Shown in pieces: positions 1 through 6,327 of a stretch of DNA of 12,229 nt. The number at the start of each line of letters is the position of its first letter. Position 1 is the stretch's first letter. The stretch covers positions 1 through 12,229 of the forward strand of contig ONWP01000016.1 of the NCBI GenBank assembly GCA_900321595.1, read 5' to 3'. The notes under the pieces are model-generated. The model did no database searches. It was not told where the DNA came from and was given only the letters and a program-made list of their open reading frames with translations. A program made the position numbers and the translations under genes. Source of the stretch: an uncultured Eubacteriales bacterium. Its GTDB lineage: Bacteria; Bacillota; Clostridia; Oscillospirales; Acutalibacteraceae.

Positions 1-483
1 CTCGTGGCCGTGGCAGCGCATGGAGGCGTTCACCGCCACCACGTCGCCGATCCAGCCGTCGTCGATGAGCTTGCGGCAGGTCTGGATGCCGCCGCCCATA
101 AATGTGTCGGGCGCGCCGCCCAGCAGCAGCCCCTTTTCCTGCGCCAGGGCGATCTGCTTCTCGCCGTCGGCGCGGCAGGTCGCCAGCGGCTTTTCGCAAT
201 AGGCGTGCTTGCCCGCCGCCAGCGCCATCAGATTGACCGGGCAGTGCTGATCGGGCGTGGTGATGTTGAGGATCAGCTCGATCTCGTCGTCGGCCATGAT
301 CTCCTCGTCGGTGAAATACGCCTTGGGGATCCCGTATTCCTTCTGCGCCGCCAGCGCCTTTTCGGGGATCAGGTCGCAGACGGCGACCACGTTGACCCGG
401 TCGGCGAACATGCCGGTCAGATTCGTCAGATAGATGCCGCTGATGTTGCCGCACCCCACGACGCCCACGTTGACTTTGCGCAT
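1..483 (-). CDS. Gfo/Idh/MocA family oxidoreductase, N-terminal part (cut by window edge)
   Basis: This is the first 161 codons of an NAD(P)-dependent sugar or polyol dehydrogenase of the Gfo/Idh/MocA family; the C-terminal part lies beyond the left edge. The protein begins MRKVNVGVVGCGNISGIYL, a Rossmann dinucleotide-binding start with the glycine motif at residues 10-16. The family's EKP motif, whose lysine is normally catalytic, is at residues 97-99 (YCEKPLA). Residues 154-161 (SMRCHGHE) begin the substrate-binding half. The ATG is preceded by AAGGAGG (complement of 491-497) at 7 nt. It is the third gene of a minus-strand operon, 13 nt after the ThuA-like gene. Known of the family: reversible oxidation of a sugar or polyol hydroxyl. 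The substrate cannot be read from the sequence. Confidence 0.9.
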   Translation of the reverse strand, partial: MRKVNVGVVGCGNISGIYLTNLTGMFADRVNVVAVCDLIPEKALAAQKEYGIPKAYFTDEEIMADDEIELILNITTPDQHCPVNLMALAAGKHAYCEKPLATCRADGEKQIALAQEKGLLLGGAPDTFMGGGIQTCRKLIDDGWIGDVVAVNASMRCHGHE

Positions 484-496
484 CGTAACGCCTCCT

Positions 497-1222
497 TCAG
501 TACATTTTCGCGGTGTTCGCGTACTGCTCCGGATCGGGGCGCGTCAGACGGAATATCTGCTTGCCTTCCGCGGCCCAGAGCATGCCCCGGCGCATCATCT
601 CCAGCGCCTCGGGGATGTCGAACACGTCGTTGTGATGTCCCAGCGAATTGTAATCGACCCTGCCGTGCCCCCAGCGTCTGGTCCACGCCACGGGCACGTC
701 CACGCAGCCGTTGGCGGCGTGATAGTAGTTGACCACCGGATAGCGCGTCGTCGCCAGCACCTCGTTGGCGGGGTCGACGTGGACGTAATACTGCTCGGAG
801 CAGACGTCGAAGTCGCCGATGCCCTCCGTGAGGGGAGAGGAGCCGCGGCGCACGTTCACCCGGTATTTCGTACCGTCGCCGCCGGGATGGGAGACCCACT
901 GCCCGCCGGTCATGAACTGCCATTCGGTGTCCATGCGGAAGGAGTCGCACATGCCGCCGTGGCAGCCCGCGAGCCCCACGCCGTATTTGCCGACGGCCTC
1001 CGCAGCCGCCCGCGACTGGTCGCCGGTGATCTCGCCCATGGTCCACACGGGCACCAGCAGGTCGAGGTCGTTCAATTCTTCGCGGCGGTCGCACAGCACG
1101 TCAAGGGTGTCGAAAACTTCGGTCTCGAAGCCCTCGGCGCGCAGCAGATCCGCGAAGCGCGCGGAGACGAGGACGGGCTCGTGTCCGTCCCAGCCGCCCT
1201 GAATGATCCATGCTCTTTTCAT
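497..1222 (-). CDS. ThuA-like (trehalose utilisation) domain protein
   Basis: A 241-residue protein made of a single ThuA-like domain, a class I glutamine-amidotransferase-like fold without a signal peptide, so cytoplasmic. Recognisable blocks are the opening MKRAWIIQGGWDGHEP, the GCHGG segment at residues 86-90, GGQWVSHPGG at 106-115, SEQYYVHVD at 142-150 and the closing GHGRVDYNSLGHH at 185-197. The His-rich final block and length are typical of the family. The start is set by GGAGG (complement of 1229-1233) 6 nt upstream of the ATG. It lies between two Gfo/Idh/MocA oxidoreductase genes with 13-nt gaps, a common partnership for ThuA proteins. Biochemical activity is not settled for most of the family. 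A role in processing an oxidised (keto) sugar is inferred from the neighbours. Confidence 0.88.
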   Translation of the reverse strand: MKRAWIIQGGWDGHEPVLVSARFADLLRAEGFETEVFDTLDVLCDRREELNDLDLLVPVWTMGEITGDQSRAAAEAVGKYGVGLAGCHGGMCDSFRMDTEWQFMTGGQWVSHPGGDGTKYRVNVRRGSSPLTEGIGDFDVCSEQYYVHVDPANEVLATTRYPVVNYYHAANGCVDVPVAWTRRWGHGRVDYNSLGHHNDVFDIPEALEMMRRGMLWAAEGKQIFRLTRPDPEQYANTAKMY

Positions 1223-1235
1223 CGTGATCCTCCGT

Positions 1236-2300
1236 TCAGATGTGACATTTCTTGGATTCGCCGTCGGCCTCGGCCTTGAACATCAGGTCGACGACGCGCA
1301 TGACGCGAAGCGCCTGCTCGGGCGTGACGAGCAGCGACTCTTTGCCCGCGATCACCGCCGCGATATTCTTATAGTAGTCCGCCCAGTCGGTCTGCACGTC
1401 CGGCAGCGGCAGCTCCAGCATGGTGTACTCGGGTCTGGGCGCCATGGTGCGCGTGGGGCCGGCCTCGGTGTAGACGATGTCGTCCGACCACTTCATCTCG
1501 GCGTTTGGCTTGAGCTTCATCAGACGGCCGCTGCAGCTCCAGTCGTCGATCTGCAGAGTGCCCTCGGTGCCCTGCACATGCCAGCGCGGCAGGTTGATCA
1601 GACAGTTCGTGCTCATCTCCATCATATAGGAGCAGCCGCTCTCAAAGCGCAGGAAGACGTTGATATTGTCGTCCACGCCGGGGGTATACATGCTCAGCAG
1701 GTGCGCGTCCACGCCGACGACCGGCTCGTCAAACATCTGCATGGCCTGATCGATCAGGTGGATGCCCCAGTCCAGCAGCATGCCGCCGCCGTTTTCCTTG
1801 TGGCCGCGCCAGCCGTACATGGAGCCGCGGGAGCCCTGCACCATGCTCTTGACCAGGTAGACCTGCCCCAGCAGCCCCTGCTCCTTCGCGGCCTTGACGA
1901 TGCAGAAATCCCGATCCCAGCGCCGGTTCTGGTGGATGGAGAAAACCCTGCCGGTCTCCTTCTGTACGGCGATGATCTCCTCGAGCTCCGCGGCGTTCAT
2001 CGTGACCGGTTTTTCACAGACGACGTTTTTGCCCGCGCGCAGCGCGCGGATGGAGTAATCCTTGTGGAAGTTGTTCGGCACGGCGATCGTGACCAGATCG
2101 ACGGTCGGATCCGCCAGAAGATCGTCCAGGGAATCGTAGGTGTGCAGACCGTTCTGCCGGGCGGCCTCCATGGCCTCGGGACGGATATCGTAGACGCCGT
2201 ACGTTTCGATCTCGGGGATCTTGTCGCGGATGGCGTTGATGTGCCAGTTTCCCATGCCGCCGTATCCGATCAGCGCGTGACGTAAGATTGCCATATGCAT
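1236..2300 (-). CDS. Gfo/Idh/MocA family oxidoreductase, complete
   Basis: A 354-residue NAD(P)-dependent dehydrogenase of the Gfo/Idh/MocA family, the usual length. The N-terminal Rossmann domain has GYGGMG at residues 12-17, a substrate-pocket start at AVPNNFHKDY (73-82) and EKP at 96-98. The C-terminal alpha/beta domain carries GGGMLLDWGIHLID at 171-184; Asp177 and His181 fit the conserved active-site pair. The reading frame stays open for 66 codons upstream, but that stretch is not protein-like and overlaps the divergent promoter, so it is untranslated. AAAGGAG (complement of 2305-2311) precedes ATG at 2300 by 4 nt and a second ATG at 2294 by 10 nt; either could be the start, and the latter would remove two residues. 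It is the first gene of the minus-strand operon. The sequence does not closely resemble the other oxidoreductase of the operon, so the two probably act on different intermediates. Confidence 0.92.
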   Translation of the reverse strand: MHMAILRHALIGYGGMGNWHINAIRDKIPEIETYGVYDIRPEAMEAARQNGLHTYDSLDDLLADPTVDLVTIAVPNNFHKDYSIRALRAGKNVVCEKPVTMNAAELEEIIAVQKETGRVFSIHQNRRWDRDFCIVKAAKEQGLLGQVYLVKSMVQGSRGSMYGWRGHKENGGGMLLDWGIHLIDQAMQMFDEPVVGVDAHLLSMYTPGVDDNINVFLRFESGCSYMMEMSTNCLINLPRWHVQGTEGTLQIDDWSCSGRLMKLKPNAEMKWSDDIVYTEAGPTRTMAPRPEYTMLELPLPDVQTDWADYYKNIAAVIAGKESLLVTPEQALRVMRVVDLMFKAEADGESKKCHI

Positions 2301-2318
2301 CAGGCTCCTTTCCCCGTG

Positions 2319-2347
2319 ATTGTACCACGGCGCGGCGCAAGAAACAA
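2319..2347 (-). promoter_or_regulatory. Possible sigma-A promoter of the minus-strand oxidoreductase/ThuA operon
   Basis: Read on the minus strand, TACAAT (complement of 2319-2324) is a five-of-six -10 match. TTGTTT lies 17 nt upstream of it (complement of 2342-2347) and is a weak -35. Transcription would start near 2312, giving a leader of only about 12 nt that still contains the ribosome binding site. The leader is short and the -35 poor. The AT-rich stretch at about 2360-2390 could hold an alternative promoter (TATGAA behind another TTGTTT). Confidence 0.35.
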
Positions 2348-2411
2348 CGGCAACCGGATAAGAATTTAAAATTTTCATATAGCGTATTTTTCCCCGAAAC
2401 AAAGCGCTGCA

Positions 2412-2438
2412 GGCTTTCCGGCGCGCGGGCGGGAAGCC
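2412..2438. repeat. Imperfect inverted repeat in the divergent control region
   Basis: GGCTTTCC at 2412-2419 pairs with GGGAAGCC at 2431-2438 (eight pairs, one of them G-T) around an 11-nt GC-rich centre. It ends 18 nt before the -35 of the plus-strand promoter, in the 212-nt gap between divergent operons. It could be an operator or a chance pairing in GC-rich DNA. No run of T follows, so it is not a terminator. Confidence 0.3.
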
Positions 2439-2456
2439 GGCCGACGCATCCCGGGC

Positions 2457-2484
2457 TTGACTTTTTGCCGTGAAACGATATAAT
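2457..2484 (+). promoter_or_regulatory. Strong sigma-A promoter of the envelope/O-acetylation operon
   Basis: TTGACT at 2457-2462 and a perfect TATAAT at 2479-2484 are separated by 16 nt, which is a near-consensus housekeeping promoter. Transcription should begin near 2491, leaving a leader of about 22 nt with the ribosome binding site AAGGGGTG at 2497-2504. Such a good match suggests strong or constitutive expression unless a repressor binds nearby. No other convincing promoter is visible before the next three genes. Confidence 0.82.
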
Positions 2485-2512
2485 AGAGATTGTTGCAAGG
2501 GGTGCGTTGATT

Positions 2513-3472
2513 ATGAGCAGAAAAATCGCGGCGTTATCGCTTTTTATATTTGCGTTTCTCGGGCTGGCCGTTCTGACGGCGCAGGCTGAGGACAACCGTT
2601 ACCGTCTGTCGGAGGAGGTCGCCTTCTCGGCGAACGGAACGGATTACCATGAGCGCGTCTGCGTCATCGACACCAACGGCGACGCGCGGGTGACCGCCGC
2701 GGACGCCAGAACGCTGCTGCGCGCTTCCGCGCGGCTGGAGACGCTGCCCGGTCCGGACGAGGATTACGACGCGGACGGCGACGGACGCATCACGGCGGCC
2801 GACGCAAGACTGGTGCTGCGGATCTCGGCGCATCTGGAGACGATGTACGCGACGGCAGACGGAAAGCTTCCTGTCGGCGTGATCGCCGCGGACGACGGAA
2901 AGCTGCGCTATTTCGACCGGAACGGGTCTCTCGCGGACGGCAGCGGCTACCACGGGTACGACCTGTACCTGTTTGAAAAAGGCGCGCCCGTCACGAACCG
3001 GACTGTCGGCGACTTTACCTACGGCGCGAACGGCGTCGCGACGACCCGCTTGATCAACGAGAATACGCTGCAGTGGCAGCTGCGGCAGATCCTGAAGAAA
3101 AACGGAGACTCCTACCGGGACGTCTACCGCTATATGGGGAGCTTTACCTACGCGGTGAAGCCCAACGACACGCAGGCGAATCTCTGCATGACGATGCTCA
3201 AGACGGGACGCGGCTCCTGCTATCATTACGCGGCGCTGACCAAGGCGCTGCTCGACGAGGCGGGGTACGAGACTTATCTCGTGCCGGGCAAGAGCATGCA
3301 CGGCGACGACGGCGATCACCAGTGGGTGCTGGTGAAGGTCGACGGCGCGTGGCGGCATATGGACGCGCAGTATTCCGTCTACCGGAACGTCGAACCGATC
3401 CTGATGACCGACGCCCTGGCGAAGTCGCGCGGCTACCGGTGGAACGCCGCGGGACTGCCTGCGGCTGAATAA
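2513..3472 (+). CDS. Secreted protein with two dockerin-like repeats and a transglutaminase-like domain
   Basis: A 319-residue exported protein. Residues 1-25 form a Sec signal peptide (MSRK, hydrophobic core, AQA cleavage before EDN). Two dockerin/EF-hand-type calcium loops follow: D53-N55-D57-D64 and D86-D88-D90-D97, each trailed by an Ala/Leu/Arg helix ending in LE. The C-terminal half is a transglutaminase-like (papain-fold) domain with Cys236 in GRGSCYHYAALTKALLDEAG, His269 in HQW and Asp284 in HMDAQYS, an intact Cys-His-Asp triad. Known of such domains: peptide or amide-bond hydrolysis or transfer at the cell surface. The dockerin pair is N-terminal and weakly spaced compared with cellulosomal dockerins, so cohesin binding is uncertain; calcium binding is more likely. 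The ATG at 2513 is preferred over an in-frame TTG at 2507 because it sits 8 nt after AAGGGGTG. The next gene follows after 9 nt. Confidence 0.85.
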   Translation: MSRKIAALSLFIFAFLGLAVLTAQAEDNRYRLSEEVAFSANGTDYHERVCVIDTNGDARVTAADARTLLRASARLETLPGPDEDYDADGDGRITAADARLVLRISAHLETMYATADGKLPVGVIAADDGKLRYFDRNGSLADGSGYHGYDLYLFEKGAPVTNRTVGDFTYGANGVATTRLINENTLQWQLRQILKKNGDSYRDVYRYMGSFTYAVKPNDTQANLCMTMLKTGRGSCYHYAALTKALLDEAGYETYLVPGKSMHGDDGDHQWVLVKVDGAWRHMDAQYSVYRNVEPILMTDALAKSRGYRWNAAGLPAAE

Positions 3473-3481
3473 CGACTGTCC

Positions 3482-4888
3482 ATGGTTTTCAGTTCCGCTG
3501 TATTCCTATTGTTCTTCCTGCCGGTCGCCTTTGCCGCGGAACGGCTGGTAAAGCCGATCAGGGCGAAAAATATCGTGCTGACCGTGCTGAGCCTGCTTTT
3601 CTACGCCTACGGCGAGCCGGTTTTTGCGCTGTTTCTCGTTTTTTCCGCGCTGCTGCATCATCTGGCGGGCGTATACGCGAAGAAAAAGGAGCGTTACCCG
3701 GCCGCGCTGCTGGCGTGTCTGATCGTTTTCGATGTGGCGACGCTGATCGTCTTCAAATATCTGGGCTTCTTCACGGAGCTGCTGAACGCGCTGCCGGGCC
3801 TGTCCCTGCCCGTTCCGCAGATCCGGCTGCCCATCGGCATCTCCTTTTTTACCTTCCAGCTGATGTCTTACGCGATCGACGGCTATCGCGACACGCGGCA
3901 GCTGTCGTCCAGCTTCGGCGATACGCTGCTGTATGTGTCCTTTTTTCCGCAGCTCATCGCCGGTCCCGTCGTCAAGTATCACGATGTGGCCGTGGCGATC
4001 CGGCACCGCCGGACCGATCCGCGAAACACGGCGCGCGGCATGCGCCGGTTCGTATTCGGCCTTTCCAAGAAGCTGCTGCTGGCCAACACCATGGCGATCG
4101 TCGCGGACGCCGTTTACGCGCTCCCGGCCGGAGACCTTTCCACGCCGGCCGTGTGGCTGGGCGCCCTCGCTTACGCGATGCAGATCTATTATGATTTCAG
4201 CGGCTACAGCGATATGGCGATCGGCCTGGCGCGGATGTTCGGCTTTCATCTGCGTGAAAACTTCGACCATCCGTACGCGGCGGTGGGCATCACCGACTTC
4301 TGGAGAAAGTGGCATATCTCCGTTACGGACTGGTTCCGCGAATACGTCTACATCCCGCTGGGCGGCAACCGCAAGGGCAGGCTCAGAGCCGAGCTCAACG
4401 CCTTTGTCGTCTTTCTGCTGACCGGGCTTTGGCACGGCGCGAACCTGACCTTCGTCGTCTGGGGGCTCTACAACTGGTTCTTCCGCACGCTGGAAACGGT
4501 CGGCGCGCTGCCCGTCCGAAAGAGCCGCCGGCTGCGGCCGCTCTGGTGGATCTATACCTTTGTCGTGACGCTGTTCGGGTTCGTGATCTTCCGCGCCGAG
4601 AGCCTGTCGCAGGCGTGGCTGTTCTTCCTGCGCGCCTTCGGGATCGGCGGCGTCGGACACGATCCGGCCGCGGCGCTCGGCTGGCTGACGCCCTCCTTTG
4701 TGTGCTGCCTGATCCTCTGCTTCCTGTTTATGCTGCCCTGGACGCGGCTGAACCGGAAGCTGGACGCCATGCCGAAGAGCGGCGTTCTGCGCGCCGCAAG
4801 CTATCTGCTGGCCGCCGCGCTGTTCCTGCTGTGTATCGTGGTGTGCGTCACCGGCACCTACGATCCGTTTATCTATTTCAACTTCTGA
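3482..4888 (+). CDS. MBOAT family O-acyltransferase (AlgI/DltB-like)
   Basis: A 468-residue polytopic membrane protein of the membrane-bound O-acyltransferase family, near the usual length for AlgI types. It opens with the canonical MVFSSAVFLLFFLP and a YAYGEP loop at residues 41-46. It carries IGISFFTFQLMSYAID (118-133), FFPQLIAGP (154-162), YYDFSGYSDMAIGLA (236-250), FWRKWHISVTDWFREYVYIPLGG (273-295) and TGLWHGAN (314-321). His318 is the presumed catalytic histidine and His278 the second conserved one. The family moves acyl, usually acetyl, groups across the membrane to an extracytoplasmic glycan. The DHHW partner follows after 9 nt, the usual pairing for acetylation of an exopolysaccharide or wall polymer. 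No convincing ribosome binding site precedes the ATG, so translation probably depends on coupling to the gene 9 nt upstream. Confidence 0.94.
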   Translation: MVFSSAVFLLFFLPVAFAAERLVKPIRAKNIVLTVLSLLFYAYGEPVFALFLVFSALLHHLAGVYAKKKERYPAALLACLIVFDVATLIVFKYLGFFTELLNALPGLSLPVPQIRLPIGISFFTFQLMSYAIDGYRDTRQLSSSFGDTLLYVSFFPQLIAGPVVKYHDVAVAIRHRRTDPRNTARGMRRFVFGLSKKLLLANTMAIVADAVYALPAGDLSTPAVWLGALAYAMQIYYDFSGYSDMAIGLARMFGFHLRENFDHPYAAVGITDFWRKWHISVTDWFREYVYIPLGGNRKGRLRAELNAFVVFLLTGLWHGANLTFVVWGLYNWFFRTLETVGALPVRKSRRLRPLWWIYTFVVTLFGFVIFRAESLSQAWLFFLRAFGIGGVGHDPAAALGWLTPSFVCCLILCFLFMLPWTRLNRKLDAMPKSGVLRAASYLLAAALFLLCIVVCVTGTYDPFIYFNF

Positions 4889-4897
4889 GGTGACGGT

Positions 4898-6322
4898 ATG
4901 ACGAACAAGATGAAACGGCGTGTTTCCGCCGCCTTTACGATCGTCCTGCTGGCGCTTGCGGCACTGCTGGGGCTGACGGTGTTTTTCGGCTCCGCCGCTG
5001 AAGACGAGGGGCGCGAAGCCGCGTCCTTCCCGGCCTTCCTGACGCAGGAGGGCAGGATCGATCCGGCGTTCGGCGCCAACCTGAGCGACTATATCTCCGA
5101 CCGGCTGCCGCTGCGCAACCTGTTCCTGCGCGGATACGCGGGACTGCGCAGGACGCTCTTTCATGAGGATATCAACGGAAGCGTGATCTTCGGGAAGGAC
5201 GGATACCTGTTCTTCGGCGAGTCCGCGGACAGCTTCACGGGGGCGAAAAAGCTGTCTGACCGCGGCGTCTTCGCGCTGACGGACGCGCTGACGCAGATCG
5301 ACGCGTACTGCAAAGCCAACGATATGCGCTTCGCCTTTACCGTCGCGCCGAACAAAAACACGATCTGTCCGCAGTATATGCCCGCGCGGTACGTGCGCGC
5401 GGACGCGTCCGATCTGGATCGGCTCGCCGCGAGTCTGGCCGGCACCGGGGTCGCTTTCGCTGACACGCGAAGCGTCCTGCGGAGCCGGGAGGGGCTTTAC
5501 TACAAAACGGATTCCCACTGGAACCACGAGGGCGCGTGTCTGGCGGCGGATGTGATCCTGCGGGCCGCGGGACGCGAACTGCCGGACGCTGTCGCGAACG
5601 CAGGGTTCACGGCGCAGCCCGGGTTCTCCGGCGACGTGGCGGAGCTGCTGCCGGCCGGCGCGCGTCCGACTGAGGACGAGCAGAAACCCGCGGTCGCCGA
5701 GACCTGGCAGACAAAACGCAGCATCCGCACGCTGATGGATCCCGTCATTGAGACGGTCCTGCCGGCCGCGGAGGGAAGCGCCGTCGTCTATCGGGATTCC
5801 TTCGGAAACGCGCTGTTTCCGCTTTTGGCGGGAACGTTCGGCGAGATGCGATATCTGCGCGCGATGCCGGTGGACGCAGTCGGCGCGAAGGATGACGGCG
5901 CGGATACGCTGATCTGGGAGATCGTGGAGCGGCACCTGTATCAGGCGCTCAACGCGGCGCCGATCGTGCCCGCGCAGCCCGCGGACTGCCCGGAGGGCGA
6001 TATCCTGCCGCAGAAGGCGGAGGTGCGCGTCTCCTCAAACGGCGCGTTCACGGTGCTCAGCGGCACCGTCCCGCGGGAGCTGCTGAACGACACGACGCGC
6101 ATCGGCGTGCTGATCGGGAACGCGGACGGCGCGTGGCGCGGGTATACGGCTTTCCAGCTGATCGAGGCGGAGAACCTCACTGACGATCCCGTCGACAACG
6201 GGTTTACCGCGTATATCCCGGCGCAGCAGACGCCGGAAGACCTGAATATTATGCTCTCACTGACTGAAAACGGGAAAACGACCTATCTGCAGACCGTGCT
6301 TGCCCGGCCGAAAGGAGACTGA
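4898..6322 (+). CDS. DHHW family protein (AlgJ/AlgX-like SGNH-fold), partner of the MBOAT O-acyltransferase
   Basis: A 474-residue membrane-anchored extracytoplasmic protein. Residues 12-31 form an uncleaved N-terminal signal anchor. The SGNH-like domain has FGKDGYLFFGE (98-108), FTVAPNKNTICPQYMP (147-162), the DSHWNHEG signature at 205-212 and YRDSFG at 298-303. By analogy with AlgX, Asp205, His207 and Ser301 form the catalytic triad for acetyl transfer. A beta-rich C-terminal extension (about 370-470) goes beyond the usual DHHW domain and may bind polysaccharide; that is inference. GAGGTGA at 4887-4893 overlaps the MBOAT stop and gives a clear start 4 nt later. Known for this type of pair: the MBOAT protein delivers acetyl across the membrane and the SGNH partner places it on the glycan. 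The acceptor glycan is not identifiable here. Confidence 0.9.
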   Translation: MTNKMKRRVSAAFTIVLLALAALLGLTVFFGSAAEDEGREAASFPAFLTQEGRIDPAFGANLSDYISDRLPLRNLFLRGYAGLRRTLFHEDINGSVIFGKDGYLFFGESADSFTGAKKLSDRGVFALTDALTQIDAYCKANDMRFAFTVAPNKNTICPQYMPARYVRADASDLDRLAASLAGTGVAFADTRSVLRSREGLYYKTDSHWNHEGACLAADVILRAAGRELPDAVANAGFTAQPGFSGDVAELLPAGARPTEDEQKPAVAETWQTKRSIRTLMDPVIETVLPAAEGSAVVYRDSFGNALFPLLAGTFGEMRYLRAMPVDAVGAKDDGADTLIWEIVERHLYQALNAAPIVPAQPADCPEGDILPQKAEVRVSSNGAFTVLSGTVPRELLNDTTRIGVLIGNADGAWRGYTAFQLIEAENLTDDPVDNGFTAYIPAQQTPEDLNIMLSLTENGKTTYLQTVLARPKGD

Positions 6323-6327
6323 AACAA

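Noticed and set aside
4..1279. Plus-strand open frames of 242 and 281 codons opposite the oxidoreductase and ThuA genes
   Set aside because: They are shadows of the minus-strand operon: no ribosome binding sites and no recognisable domains, while the opposite strand gives clear family motifs.
2471..2484. Catabolite-repression (cre) site overlapping the plus-strand promoter, from TGAAACG
   Set aside because: Only the left half resembles the cre consensus, and the right half has no match.
2301..2498. N-terminal extension of the first oxidoreductase to an upstream ATG at 2498
   Set aside because: The 66 extra residues are not family-like and overlap the divergent promoter, and a good ribosome binding site lies before the ATG at 2300.
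3506..5935. An 809-codon open frame on the minus strand opposite the MBOAT and DHHW genes
   Set aside because: Its translation is Arg/Gln/His/Asp-rich with no domain or membrane pattern, and it has no sensible neighbours. It mirrors two well-recognised genes. Long antisense frames are common in GC-rich DNA.
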